Positions 34,454-43,636 of a stretch of DNA of 64,000 bases are shown here, piece by piece. The first letter of the stretch is position 1, and every line of letters starts with the position of its first letter. The notes beneath the pieces were generated by a model. That model searched no databases and had not been told where the DNA came from. It saw only the letters and a list, made by a program, of their open reading frames with translations. The DNA comes from JAFGNV01 sp964612485 (GTDB lineage Bacteria > Chloroflexota > Anaerolineae > 4572-78 > J111): NCBI GenBank assembly GCA_964612485.1, contig CAZTFF010000027.1, positions 1 through 64,000 of the forward strand, in the 5' to 3' direction. Made by a program: the position numbers and the translations under genes.

Positions 34454-35728
34454 ATGAACCAACTGAATTCTATTCTGATGTTGTCAATTCACGGCTACGT
34501 AGCCGGCGAACCGGAATTGGGTAAGCCCGATACCGGGGGACAGGTGGTATATGTGCTGGAACTGGCCAAACGTTTCAGCCGGCTGGGGTATCGCGTTGAC
34601 CTGGTAACGCGCCGTTTTGAGGACCAGCCGGAATTTGATGAAGTGAACGAAAATTTCCGGGTCTGGCGGGTTCCCTTTGGGGGCAAGCAGTTTATTCGCA
34701 AGGAAGACATGCACGATGTACTGGGTGATTTTGTGACCAATTTCCTTTCTGCGGCCCGGCTGCGCGGCACGCAGTACGATGTGGTTTACTCGCACTACTG
34801 GGATGCCGGCTGGGCCGGCCAGAAAATTGCCGAAGAGATGCAAATTCCCCACGTGCATACGCCCCACTCGCTAGGGGCGTGGAAACAGGAAAACATGGGC
34901 ACCGACCTGGATGAGCATCAAAAGGATTACCGCTTTGAGGAGCGCATCCACAAAGAATTTTTGGCGTATCAAACCTGCGATCATATTATTGCCACCACCG
35001 AACCCCAGCACGAACTGCTGCAAAATATGTACGACGTGCTGGAACGGCACATCACCGTGATCCCTCCCGGCATGGACGAAAACCGCTTTATTCCCGTCCG
35101 GCAGCAGGAAAAAGAGCAGTTACAGAAGAAGTATAAAATAAAGCCGCACGATGTTTTTGTGGTGGGCCGGATGGCGGCCAACAAAGGTTACGATCTATTG
35201 ATCCGGGCGATGGCCACCGTTTTCGAATTGGTGCCCGATGCCCGTCTCATTGCCGGCATTGGCAGCGAAGATACCAAGCAGGATGAAGAAGGCGTGGCCG
35301 AACTCAAAAGCCTGGCCAAAGAGCTGGGCATCGACAAAAAAATTATCTGGATTCCCTACATCCCCGATGAAGATTTGCCCGCTTACTATCAGGCTACGGC
35401 GGTTTTTGCCCTTTCGTCCCGGTACGAACCTTTTGGCATGACGGCCATTGAAGCGATGGCGTGCGGTACTCCCACGGTAGTTACAGTTCACGGCGGCCTG
35501 TTTGAGCTAATTACCTACGGGCAGCACGCGCTTTTTGCCAACCCGGAACGTCCCGTGGAGTTTGGCGCCATGCTGGCCTTCCCCATGCTTTACCCCGAAT
35601 TGGCTCACGAGCTATCGGTTAATGGGGCGCGCTTTGCCCGCCGTAATTTTGGCTGGACCGGCATTGCCAAACGAATCATTTCGGTTTTTGAGCGGTTCCA
35701 AAGGATTGAGATGGACCGAGATATTTAA
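34454..35728 (+). CDS. GT4 glycosyltransferase, sucrose-phosphate-synthase-like
   Basis: The 424-residue GT-B enzyme begins SIHGYVAGEPELGKPDTGGQ, a pattern typical of sucrose-phosphate synthases, and has VVYSHYWDAGWAG, the acceptor-site segment VHTPHSLG and the donor-binding motif EPFGMTAIEAMACGTPTVVT with both glutamates. It would transfer glucose from a nucleotide sugar to fructose 6-phosphate in the cytoplasm. AAAAGGAGG precedes the ATG. Placement directly after the HAD-glycosidase fusion supports a sucrose pathway. Mannosylfructose-phosphate synthase and related enzymes share these motifs and cannot be excluded. Confidence 0.8.
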   Translation: MNQLNSILMLSIHGYVAGEPELGKPDTGGQVVYVLELAKRFSRLGYRVDLVTRRFEDQPEFDEVNENFRVWRVPFGGKQFIRKEDMHDVLGDFVTNFLSAARLRGTQYDVVYSHYWDAGWAGQKIAEEMQIPHVHTPHSLGAWKQENMGTDLDEHQKDYRFEERIHKEFLAYQTCDHIIATTEPQHELLQNMYDVLERHITVIPPGMDENRFIPVRQQEKEQLQKKYKIKPHDVFVVGRMAANKGYDLLIRAMATVFELVPDARLIAGIGSEDTKQDEEGVAELKSLAKELGIDKKIIWIPYIPDEDLPAYYQATAVFALSSRYEPFGMTAIEAMACGTPTVVTVHGGLFELITYGQHALFANPERPVEFGAMLAFPMLYPELAHELSVNGARFARRNFGWTGIAKRIISVFERFQRIEMDRDI

Positions 35729-36033
35729 ATACCGGAGGTAACTAGAATTTAGATCATTCCAAAATATACCTCGTGTTTCGTATTGCGTAGAGGAAATACT
35801 TTACGCAATACGAATTTTTAGAATACTCAGTGGATCCAAATTTTGAGTTACCTACGGATTTTCACCCCTCTCAATCCCCTCTCAATCCCCTCTCATGAGA
35901 GGGGTGAATTTGGAACTACTGAGCATATCAAGCTTGTCTCGGCTCAACCCAACCTACTCTAAAAAATGTCGGGCAACAAAATTTTTTTAAATTTGCCTGA
36001 AAGAATACTTTAAATATAACAGGAGACCAAAAA
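35729..36033. repeat. Gene-free 305-bp region with two inverted repeats
   Basis: TTCGTATTGCGTA (35777-35789) mirrors TACGCAATACGAA (35802-35814). CACCCCTCTCA (35863-35873) mirrors TGAGAGGGGTG (35896-35906), with two extra CAATCCCCTCT-type units in the loop. Neither has a proper T run. No gene is seen. A weakly related CGTATTGCGTAGA occurs near 48163. Confidence 0.65.
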
Positions 36034-36687
36034 GTGAAAGGCGATGTTATAATCGTTGAGGAACATCACAAAAAAGCTGCCGAGGTGATCGTACCTCATA
36101 TCATCGAGCAAATAAAAAACAAACCCACCCGTTACACCCTGACCGTCGGCGGAGAATCCGGCAGCGGTAAATCGGAGATGGGTCAGGCCATTGCGGATGA
36201 ACTGGCCAACCACGACATCAAAGCAATCGTACTGGGACAGGATGATTATTACGTACTGCCGCCCAAAACAAACGATGCCCGCCACCGCGAAGACCCTGCC
36301 TGGCTGGGGCCACACGTTGAGGTGAAACTGAATGTGCTGGACCGGAACTTTGTCGATGCCATCAACGGCGCGGACGAGATCACCAAGCCGCTCATTGACT
36401 ATGGCGCTAATAGCATCTCCGAAGAAACCGTCAGCCTGGAAGGGGTCAAGGTGGTGATCGCTGAAGGAACCTACACTACCCTGCTCAAACATGTGAATAC
36501 CAAAGTATTCATTGCCCGCACCCGGCTCGACACGCTGGAACACCGGAAGAAACGAAACCGGTTTGGTGAAGCCCAGGACCCCTTTGTAGAACAACTCCTG
36601 GAAACCGAACACAAGATCATTGCCGGCCACCGATTTCTGGCCGATTTTTTGATTACCAAAGAATATGACGTGGTGGTGATTGAATAA
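36034..36687 (+). CDS. P-loop kinase of the uridine kinase/phosphoribulokinase superfamily
   Basis: The 217-residue protein has Walker A GGESGSGKSEMG (residues 39-50), an ATP/Mg-linked segment VLGQDDYYVLPP with paired aspartates, and VVIAEGTYTTLL in the position of the substrate/Walker B strand. These are the marks of the uridine kinase, pantothenate kinase and phosphoribulokinase superfamily. A GTG start with AACAGGAG in front is used. It is followed by a sucrose-phosphorylase-type gene with a 19-base gap, so it may phosphorylate a sugar or sugar acid released in that pathway; the substrate is not recognised. Confidence 0.75.
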   Translation: MKGDVIIVEEHHKKAAEVIVPHIIEQIKNKPTRYTLTVGGESGSGKSEMGQAIADELANHDIKAIVLGQDDYYVLPPKTNDARHREDPAWLGPHVEVKLNVLDRNFVDAINGADEITKPLIDYGANSISEETVSLEGVKVVIAEGTYTTLLKHVNTKVFIARTRLDTLEHRKKRNRFGEAQDPFVEQLLETEHKIIAGHRFLADFLITKEYDVVVIE

Positions 36688-36706
36688 CAACGGGAAAGGA
36701 GCCTCG

Positions 36707-38176
36707 ATGATCGTCAAAAACCAAGTTCAACTCATTACTTACCCCGACTCGTTGGGGGGAGACCTCAAAACCCTACACGCGGTTCTGGAAGAACATTTTC
36801 CGGATATTTTCAACGGCGGCATCCATATTCTGCCGCCGTTTCCTTCATCCGGGGATCGCGGCTTTGCGCCCCTGACTTATCTGGAAATCGAGCCGCAGTT
36901 TGGCACCTGGAAAGATGTGCGCCGCCTCGGTGAAAAGCACGATATCCTGCTCGATCTGATGGTCAACCACATCTCGGCTCAATCTGAGTTTTTCCAGGAT
37001 TTCCTCAAAAAGGGGCGGAAGTCGAAGTACGCCGACCTGTTCATCACCATCGACAAAATTTGGCCCGACGGCAACCCGCCCCAGGAGGAAGTGGAGAAGA
37101 TATTCCTGCGCCGCACCGAACCGTTCTCCACCTTCACCATCGAAGAAACCGGCAAGCAGGAGAAGGTGTGGACCACCTTTGGCAAAACCACCCCCTCCGA
37201 GCAGATCGATATGGATATGAACTCGGCCATTGCCCGCCAACTGCTCACCGATTTTCTGACCAACTTCAGCCAGAACGGGGTCAAAATTGTGCGGCTCGAT
37301 GCGGTGGGCTATGTGATCAAAAAACCGGGTACCACCTGTTTTATGGTAGAGCCGGAAATCTACGACTTTCTGGATTGGATCACCGAGCTGGCCCATTCGC
37401 TGGGCATCGAACTGCTGCCCGAAGTTCACGCCCACTACACCATCCAGTTCAAGCTGGCCGAGCGTGGCCATTGGATATATGATTTCATCTTGCCCTATCT
37501 GGTACTGGATACGATGCTAAATCAGAAGAGCGGCCAATTGCAGGAGTATCTAAAAATACGGCCTCACAAACAGTTCACCATGCTCGATTGCCACGACGGG
37601 GTGCCGATCAAACCGGATTTGAACGATCTATACAAAAGTGAGAATGCCCGCCGGGTGGTGGACATCTGCCTGGAGCGCGGCGCCAATCTCAGCCTTATTT
37701 TCTCGCCCAAGCACCGCGACCCCGACGGTTTTGACGTGCATCAAATCCGCTGCGCTTACTACTCCATGTTGGATTGCAATGATGATGCTTATCTGGCGGC
37801 GCGGGCCATTCAATTCTTTGCGCCCGGCGTACCCCAGGTGTATTACGTGGGCTTGCTGGCCGGAGAAAACGATGAGGAGAGCGTGAAGCGGACCGGCGAG
37901 GGGCGGGAACTCAACCGCCACAACTTCACCCTGGAAGAGATTGATGAGGCCGTACAGAAAGATGCGGTGCAGCGACTGCTAAAACTCATTCGCTTCCGCA
38001 ACGAGTATCCGGCTTTCAACGGCACGTTTGAGGTGCTGGATGCGGATGAGAATAAACTGGCCCTCTCCTGGCAGAAGGATGAACACACCTGCACGCTGAA
38101 CATTGATCTGGAAACCTATCAAACTGTCATCCATTACACGGATGATGACGGCGCAGTTCAGGTATACCACGTGTGA
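36707..38176 (+). CDS. Sucrose-phosphorylase-family GH13 (subfamily 18)
   Basis: The 489-residue cytoplasmic enzyme begins VQLITYPDSLGGDLKTL and has LDLMVNHIS, VRLDAVGY with nucleophile Asp198, LLPEVHAHY with acid/base Glu239 and MLDCHDGVPI with Asp297. This layout matches subfamily 18 of GH13, which phosphorolyses sucrose or related glucosides to glucose 1-phosphate. The ATG at 36707 is backed by AAAGGAG; an in-frame TTG 27 bases earlier overlaps the kinase gene. With a sucrose-phosphate-synthase-like gene nearby the natural substrate is probably sucrose, but glucosylglycerate and sucrose 6-phosphate are handled by close relatives. It converges on the ParB-like gene with 8 bases between stop codons. 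Confidence 0.88.
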   Translation: MIVKNQVQLITYPDSLGGDLKTLHAVLEEHFPDIFNGGIHILPPFPSSGDRGFAPLTYLEIEPQFGTWKDVRRLGEKHDILLDLMVNHISAQSEFFQDFLKKGRKSKYADLFITIDKIWPDGNPPQEEVEKIFLRRTEPFSTFTIEETGKQEKVWTTFGKTTPSEQIDMDMNSAIARQLLTDFLTNFSQNGVKIVRLDAVGYVIKKPGTTCFMVEPEIYDFLDWITELAHSLGIELLPEVHAHYTIQFKLAERGHWIYDFILPYLVLDTMLNQKSGQLQEYLKIRPHKQFTMLDCHDGVPIKPDLNDLYKSENARRVVDICLERGANLSLIFSPKHRDPDGFDVHQIRCAYYSMLDCNDDAYLAARAIQFFAPGVPQVYYVGLLAGENDEESVKRTGEGRELNRHNFTLEEIDEAVQKDAVQRLLKLIRFRNEYPAFNGTFEVLDADENKLALSWQKDEHTCTLNIDLETYQTVIHYTDDDGAVQVYHV

Positions 38177-38184
38177 TTTTTGAG

Positions 38185-39549
38185 TTACAGTTCTAATTGC
38201 TGCCACAAAAATCGGGCCAGGCGGGCCATAGGGGTTGACGCCCGGCCCTTTTGTTCTAAATCATTCAGTATCTCTTCGTTACTTACCTCTCCCCTGGCGT
38301 CTTTCTGTTGTTCCAGCATCACCCGGCGGGAGACAAACCAGATGTATAAATCTCCCGTGGTGCGATTGGAAAAATATTTGAGCAGGTTGCGTTTTTGGAT
38401 CAGATAGGCGATAGGCAGATAGACCGTATCATACCAGTCGGTTACGGCCTGCTCGTAAGTTGCGGGAGCGCCGGTTTCCTTTTCCATCAGGCACTTGTGC
38501 GCTTTGATATGTTCTTCAGCCACCCGATACGCGCCCGGCTCGGTAAATTCCACATCGTGGCCGGGGCGAAGTTGGTTCAGCCCGGTTTTTTCCAAAAAAG
38601 CAGCCTGCTCTTCCATCAAAGTGAGATCGGGCAGTTCTGGGTCGTCCCGGAAAAGGTTGATCAACCACCTGAGCGGGTTTGTGGTGCGCTCTTTTTCCAG
38701 ATCGTCAATAACGGTCTGATCATCAACCTTACCCAGACCTTTGGCTTCTTCTTCCAGCGCTGCCCGGTGCAGCACAAACCAGGCGTACAGGTCGGCTTCC
38801 GTGCGTCCCGGAAAATCTTTTAAAATATCTCTCTCGCGGATAAGGTTGACGATGGGCGTATAAACGTGGTCGTACCAACCGGCTACGGCTTCCTCATCTG
38901 AAAGTTCGCGGCCCAGTTCGGTTTCTTTGAGAAATTTATGAAACGTAATGTGTTTTTGTACAAAGCGGTAGCGGCCCGGTTCGGTGAATTCCACCTTGTG
39001 ACCGGGGCGAATCTTGTTGAGGCGGGTTTTTCGCAGAAACTTGGCCCGGCCCAGCTTCAACAACATATCGTCTAACTCATCCGTGTTCTCAATGGGAACC
39101 GGTGTTTTGTATTCGATCACATAAGCTTCGACAGTTTTGGCCCCGTGCGCCCGCGCCACCGATACGCGATGATTGCCGTCGCGCACAAAGTAAATATCGC
39201 CAATCTTGTAAACTTCAATAGGCGTTGTGCCCACCAGATCGTGCGTAACGGCGTCAACGCGCCGCCAGCGGTCCTCGGTGCGATCACTTTTGGGCAGAAA
39301 GGTGCGGGTAAAATCGCGGTAGCGGCCCACGCTGCCCACAATTTTATCCAGCTCAATTTCTTGCAACCCTTTGTAGGTGGAGTCTTGCAGGCGTAAGCTC
39401 TGCCTGACTTCCTCAAAGGCCAGCAGCTCGTTGGGGCGGCCGGTGATAAAGTTGAGCATCTCTTCCAGAAACGCCTTTCGCCGGACAGCGCCAAACTCTT
39501 TTTTGGTTAGTTCTTCAAATGTATAGGGATCGATGTCCATTGTACTCAT
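38185..39549 (-). CDS. ParB-like domain protein with internally duplicated DUF4032-like region
   Basis: The 454-residue protein starts with a ParB/sulfiredoxin-like segment containing FVRDGNHRVSVARAHG (residues about 128-143). After it come two copies of a unit of about 110 residues: one begins FLRKTRLNKIRPGHKVEFTE and the other FLEKTGLNQLRPGHDVEFTE, each followed by WYDxVYxPIxxLI and (L/I)YxWFVxxR. The duplicated unit resembles DUF4032-type proteins, whose role is not established. It lies apart from parA or replication genes, so chromosome segregation is unlikely; a catalytic or sensor use of the ParB fold is possible. Two nearby ATGs (39549 and 39540) are possible starts. Confidence 0.7.
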   Translation of the reverse strand: MSTMDIDPYTFEELTKKEFGAVRRKAFLEEMLNFITGRPNELLAFEEVRQSLRLQDSTYKGLQEIELDKIVGSVGRYRDFTRTFLPKSDRTEDRWRRVDAVTHDLVGTTPIEVYKIGDIYFVRDGNHRVSVARAHGAKTVEAYVIEYKTPVPIENTDELDDMLLKLGRAKFLRKTRLNKIRPGHKVEFTEPGRYRFVQKHITFHKFLKETELGRELSDEEAVAGWYDHVYTPIVNLIRERDILKDFPGRTEADLYAWFVLHRAALEEEAKGLGKVDDQTVIDDLEKERTTNPLRWLINLFRDDPELPDLTLMEEQAAFLEKTGLNQLRPGHDVEFTEPGAYRVAEEHIKAHKCLMEKETGAPATYEQAVTDWYDTVYLPIAYLIQKRNLLKYFSNRTTGDLYIWFVSRRVMLEQQKDARGEVSNEEILNDLEQKGRASTPMARLARFLWQQLEL

Positions 39550-39644
39550 TATCCTTCAACGTGGATGGGTCCTACGGATGCATAGATAGATGGTGGCAGG
39601 AAGTATTTCAGTTTGAGGCAAATATTTTTCGCCTGGCTAAAATC

Positions 39645-39732
39645 TACCGCCGAGAGCGCTGAGTCCACAGAGCTTTTGTTTATTGTTGGCCAACACCTAT
39701 TTTTCTCCGTGATCTCTGCGTACTCAGCGGTA
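39645..39732. repeat. Dispersed inverted repeat (CCGC-GAG family), second copy
   Basis: TACCGCCGAGAGCGCTGAG at the left is mirrored by CTGCGTACTCAGCGGTA at the right with TCTCCGTGATCT inside. It is related to the copies at 23087-23157 and 49918-49996. Confidence 0.65.
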
Positions 39733-39797
39733 CTTTTTCAAATTCGCCCCAAGAATGAAATCCTCCCATGTTAGTAGTCGTTGCACCTGTGAGCCAA

Positions 39798-39832
39798 ATA
39801 AAAAAGGGCGCTTTTTTGATAAAAGCACCCTT
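39798..39832 (-). terminator. Rho-independent terminator of the phosphoribosyltransferase gene
   Basis: On the minus strand GGGTGCTTTT pairs with AAAAGCGCCC-like bases (39806-39830) and is followed by TTTTTTATT (39798-39805). It lies 25 bases after the stop codon. Confidence 0.85.
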
Positions 39833-39856
39833 GCTTTGGCCCGCAAATACGGTTAT

Positions 39857-40390
39857 TCAAATTGTTGGGAAATTGGCGCCCGGTTTAGCCCCGCCGGGCG
39901 CTACGGAGCGCTCCCAGGGATAGACAATGTACCGGCTGGTAATGGCGCCGTAATAAACCGGCCCGGTATCGCGGAAGAGATTGTCTCTCTGGCGGTAGTG
40001 CAATACGGCTGTTTCGCACTCACAGCCTACGGCCGCCAGCCGCCCGCGCACAATCATAATGGAACGCCCATTGGCCCAGATATCGTCCACCACCAGGATG
40101 CGGCGGTTGGTGAGCAGCGTATCCGAGGGAAACTGCATAAAGGTGGGCCAAGCCAGCTTCTGATCAACCTCATCGGGAAAGTGGACCGCTGCGGTTAAGA
40201 CGTGTTGAATTTTCAGCGCCTCGCTGAGAATGCCGCCGGGAATCAACCCGCCTTTGGTGATCATCAGCAGGCCGTCAAACTCACCCTGAAACTGGGGGAT
40301 GAGATGATCGATTAGTTTGTCAATATCTGTCCAACTCAGAATCTCGCGCTCCAGATTATCGGAGTCGGGCTGATTTTCTAAGGGGCGCAT
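39857..40390 (-). CDS. Phosphoribosyltransferase-family protein (Gpt/Hpt-like)
   Basis: The 177-residue protein has a type I phosphoribosyltransferase core. The PRPP-binding motif reads RRILVVDDIWANGRSI (residues about 95-110), where two acidic residues hold the ribose hydroxyls, and GGLIPGGILSEAL forms the earlier pyrophosphate loop. The hood region ends in YIVYPWER, as in xanthine/hypoxanthine phosphoribosyltransferases. The usual DTG of the PRPP loop is replaced by ANG, so substrate preference or regulation may differ. It stands alone between two terminators, consistent with a purine-salvage housekeeping role. Confidence 0.8.
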   Translation of the reverse strand: MRPLENQPDSDNLEREILSWTDIDKLIDHLIPQFQGEFDGLLMITKGGLIPGGILSEALKIQHVLTAAVHFPDEVDQKLAWPTFMQFPSDTLLTNRRILVVDDIWANGRSIMIVRGRLAAVGCECETAVLHYRQRDNLFRDTGPVYYGAITSRYIVYPWERSVAPGGAKPGANFPTI

Positions 40391-40469
40391 ATTTTGTCCA
40401 TTTTTGTGTGATTAAACCCTTATTTTAGACGTGTTTAGGGTTGGTGTCAATGTTGGCGCGGACCGTTAA

Positions 40470-40504
40470 AATAAAAGGGGGTGGAGAAGTCTTTCTCCAC
40501 CCCC
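40470..40504 (-). terminator. Rho-independent terminator of the nuo operon
   Basis: GGGGGTGGAGAA (40477-40488) pairs perfectly with TTCTCCACCCCC (40493-40504) around a 4-base loop, and on the minus strand is followed by TTTTATTTT. It lies 24 bases after the nuoN stop codon. Confidence 0.9.
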
Positions 40505-40527
40505 TTTTCTGCGTTTGAACCGTTTTA

Positions 40528-42015
40528 TTAAAAGGCCGCGGCCAAAATTTGGGCCGAGTTGTTGGCCAGGTTGATAAAGGGTTGGCCGTACAGCGCGATC
40601 AGCAGGGTTACGATCAGGGTGATGGAAATCACCGCGCTCATGGCCACGCCGGGGGCAATCTGCGATTCATCCGTGCCCTGGCCAAAGAAGGCCAGTTGAG
40701 CCACGCCAAAGTAGTAGACCACCGAGATGACGCTGTTGAGAATGCCAAACACGGCTAGGGTGTAAAGCTGCTGGTCGATGGCCGCGCCAAAGACGAACAA
40801 TTTACCCATAAATCCGCCGGTGGGCGGGATGCCAATGAGCGACAGAAAAAACACCAGCAGCGCCACGGCCAAAAACGGCGAGCGGCGGATCAGCCCGCCA
40901 TACGCTGAGATTTCCGAAGAGCCGGTTTTGTTCTCCACGGCAATAGCCACGGCAAACACCCCCAGGTTGGTGAACAGGTAGGCAAACAAGAAGAGCAAAA
41001 TGGCCGATACGCCGGTTGCATCGCCAAAGGGGTTGGCGGACCAGGCGGCCAGCCCAATGAGCATATAGCCGGCCTGGGCAATGCTGGAGTAGGCCAGCAT
41101 CCGTTTCATGTTCTTCTGCCACAGGGCGGTCAAGTTGCCCAGGGTCATAGTGAGGATGGCTACCAGGGAGAGGAGCGCAGTCCAGTTGACGTCGTAGGCC
41201 GGCAGCGCCACCAGCAGCACCCGGATCAACACGGCAAAGCCGGCGGCTTTGGGGCCAACCGACAAAAAGGCCGTGATAGGGGTGGGCGCGCCTTCGTAGG
41301 CATCGGGGCTCCATTGGTGGAAGGGTACCAGGGCAATTTTGAAGCCGAAGCCCACCAGCATCAGCAGGAGAGACAGCATCACCATCCAGAAATTGGGCTG
41401 CGAAATCGACAGCACGCCGGCAATGGCGGCCAGGTCCATACTACCGGTCAGGCCAAACAGCAGGGAGAAGCCGTACAGCATCACCCCGGAGGCCAGCGCG
41501 CCGTACAGGAAATATTTCATTGCCGCCTCGGTGGAGCGATCATCGCGGCGCAGGTAGCCGGTTAGGATGTAGCTGGTGATCGAGAGAAATTCCAGCGAGA
41601 GGTAGATCATCACCAGGTTGGTGGCGCTGGACAGCAGCATCAGGCTTAAGCCGGCCAGCAGGGTCAGGGCGTAGAACTCGCCGCGGAAGGGGCTGCGAGC
41701 GTTGATATACTCTACCGCGCTCAATCCTACCAGGGCCACGGTCAGCGCCGCCAGAATTTTGAAGAACAGGGCCATCGGGTCGACGGCCATCATAGGGATC
41801 GTGTTCGGCGCGCCAATGGCTGCTTCGGGCGAGCCGCCGGTGAGTGTCCACACGTAAACCGTAGCCAGCAGGGTGCCTATCGCTCCGGCAAATGCCGTCC
41901 AGGGCAACAGGGTTGTGCTGCGGCGGTCGCCTTTCCACACAATATCCAGCGTGAGGATGGCAAAGGCAACGGCTGTGATTATGATTTCAGGTAAGAGTAA
42001 GGCCAGATTGTTCAA
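40528..42015 (-). CDS. nuoN: NADH-quinone oxidoreductase subunit N
   Basis: NuoN is one of three antiporter-like proton-pumping subunits of complex I. The 495-residue protein is hydrophobic throughout with about 14 helices, and has conserved stretches such as SLEFLSITSYILTGYLR (with the channel glutamate), WSPDAYEGAPTPITAFLSVGPKAAG and MLAYSSIAQAGYMLIG (with lysine entry KNMKRM). A TTG start with GAGGTG upstream is used. It is last in the operon, 31 bases after nuoM, and is followed by a strong terminator. Confidence 0.95.
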   Translation of the reverse strand: MNNLALLLPEIIITAVAFAILTLDIVWKGDRRSTTLLPWTAFAGAIGTLLATVYVWTLTGGSPEAAIGAPNTIPMMAVDPMALFFKILAALTVALVGLSAVEYINARSPFRGEFYALTLLAGLSLMLLSSATNLVMIYLSLEFLSITSYILTGYLRRDDRSTEAAMKYFLYGALASGVMLYGFSLLFGLTGSMDLAAIAGVLSISQPNFWMVMLSLLLMLVGFGFKIALVPFHQWSPDAYEGAPTPITAFLSVGPKAAGFAVLIRVLLVALPAYDVNWTALLSLVAILTMTLGNLTALWQKNMKRMLAYSSIAQAGYMLIGLAAWSANPFGDATGVSAILLFLFAYLFTNLGVFAVAIAVENKTGSSEISAYGGLIRRSPFLAVALLVFFLSLIGIPPTGGFMGKLFVFGAAIDQQLYTLAVFGILNSVISVVYYFGVAQLAFFGQGTDESQIAPGVAMSAVISITLIVTLLIALYGQPFINLANNSAQILAAAF

Positions 42016-42046
42016 AATTCACCTCTATCATTCAGCTGCAAGCTTG

Positions 42047-43606
42047 TTACGGTAACGCTTGCAAAATCAGCATGCTGGTATTGTTGATCAGATCGATGAT
42101 AAACGCCGGGGCGATGCCGATCACGATCATCCCCACCACCAGCGGAGCCATGGTAATTAGCTCAAAGGGCGCCATATCCGGTTTGAATTTCCAATGCTCG
42201 GCATCGAAAATGTTGTTCCATTTGTCCTCGTTGAATTCGCCCAGGAACACGTGCTGGATGATCTTGTACAGAATATAGGCCGCGGTCAGCACAATGGCGA
42301 TGATGCCGATAATGGCAAAGCCGGGAATGATGTGGAACGCGCCCCGGAAAACCAGGAACTCGCTGATAAAGCCGGCCAGCCCCGGCAGCCCCAGCGAGGC
42401 AAAGGCCGTGACCATCATCACCCCGTAAAACACCGGCAGTTTGGCCGACAGCCCGCCAAAGGCTTTGAGATCGCGGGTGTGGGTGCGCTCGTAGATCACG
42501 CCTACCAAAAAGAAGAGGCCGCCCGTGATCAGGCCGTGGTTGACCATCTGCAAAATCGCGCCGTTGAGGGCGATCACCCGGCTTTCGGCCACATCGCCGG
42601 CCGCACCCGTAAAGGCCACCGCCGCGGCCAGGCCCAGCATAAAGTACCCCATATGGCTCACCGAGGAGTAAGCGATCAGACGTTTCAGATCCCACTGGGC
42701 AAAACTCACCAGCGCGCCGTAGATCATGCTGATGATGCCCAGCACGGCAATGATAAAGGCCATATTCTGGAACACGTTGGGGAAGAAGGGGATGAGCACG
42801 CGGATCATGCCGTAGCCGCCCAATTTCAGCAGCACGCCAGCCAGGATCACCGAGCCGGCAGTGGGCGCGGCGGTATGCGCGTCGGGCAGCCAGGTGTGGA
42901 ACGGCCACAAAGGAACTTTGATGGCAAAGGCAATGAAAATGGCCCAAAACGCCGCTGTGGCCAGGGCCAGGTTGCCCACATTGGCATCATCCAGGATGGA
43001 GCCTTGCAGCAGTTGGGGAATTTGGGTCATATCCCAGGAGCCAGAGGCCAGATAAATGGCGATGAACGCCAGCAGCATGGCCACCGACCCGACCAGGGTG
43101 TAGATAAAGAACTTGATGGCCGAGTATTGCGGGCGGTCTTTCTCCTGCCCCCAGATGCCGATCAGCAGGAACATGGGCACCAGCCCAATTTCCCAGAAAA
43201 AGTAGAACAGCACCAAATCCAGCGAGACAAAGACGCCCAGCATCCCGGTTTCCAGCAGCAGGAAGAGGGCAAAAAATTCTTTGACCCGTTTGTGGATGAC
43301 GCGCGCCGAGTACCACAAACTGAGTGTGGTCAGCAGCGAGGTCAGCGCCACCAGCGGAATGCTGAGGCCGTCAACGCCCATAAAATATTGCACGTCAATG
43401 GCGGGAATCCAGGCCGCCTGCTCGGTGAAGGCATGCAGTTCGCCACTATTGCCGTACGTGCCCCACAGAAACGCAGAAATTATCAATGAGGGTAAACTCA
43501 TCACAATGGCGAAATTTTTGATCAAAGCTTCCTGAGATTTGGGAATGGCCAGGATGATCAGCGCTCCCAGCAGCGGGATGAATGTCATCAGGGTTAAATA
43601 AGGCAT
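42047..43606 (-). CDS. nuoM: NADH-quinone oxidoreductase subunit M
   Basis: NuoM is the middle antiporter-like subunit of the complex I membrane arm. The 519-residue protein has about 14 helices, including FFWEIGLVPMFLLIGIWG with the key glutamate, LWPFHTWLPDAHTAAPTAGSVILAG and KRLIAYSSVSHMGYFMLGL with the conserved lysine. The ATG at 43606 is about 11 bases after GGAG and is preferred over the GTG at 43615, which is too close to it. It sits between nuoL and nuoN with 30-base gaps, as in the canonical gene order. Confidence 0.95.
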   Translation of the reverse strand: MPYLTLMTFIPLLGALIILAIPKSQEALIKNFAIVMSLPSLIISAFLWGTYGNSGELHAFTEQAAWIPAIDVQYFMGVDGLSIPLVALTSLLTTLSLWYSARVIHKRVKEFFALFLLLETGMLGVFVSLDLVLFYFFWEIGLVPMFLLIGIWGQEKDRPQYSAIKFFIYTLVGSVAMLLAFIAIYLASGSWDMTQIPQLLQGSILDDANVGNLALATAAFWAIFIAFAIKVPLWPFHTWLPDAHTAAPTAGSVILAGVLLKLGGYGMIRVLIPFFPNVFQNMAFIIAVLGIISMIYGALVSFAQWDLKRLIAYSSVSHMGYFMLGLAAAVAFTGAAGDVAESRVIALNGAILQMVNHGLITGGLFFLVGVIYERTHTRDLKAFGGLSAKLPVFYGVMMVTAFASLGLPGLAGFISEFLVFRGAFHIIPGFAIIGIIAIVLTAAYILYKIIQHVFLGEFNEDKWNNIFDAEHWKFKPDMAPFELITMAPLVVGMIVIGIAPAFIIDLINNTSMLILQALP

Positions 43607-43636
43607 CAGGATCACTTCTCCTTTGTTTGGTTCAAA

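Larger units (their letters stand above)
39550..39856. other. Gene-free 307-bp region with a dispersed repeat and a terminator
   Basis: The region carries the inverted repeat at 39645-39732 and the terminator at 39798-39832. AGTATTTCAGTTT at 39602-39614 is shared with the flank of the similar repeat near 49902. The promoter of the ParB-like gene must be in its left part, but no clear hexamers were seen. Confidence 0.6.
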
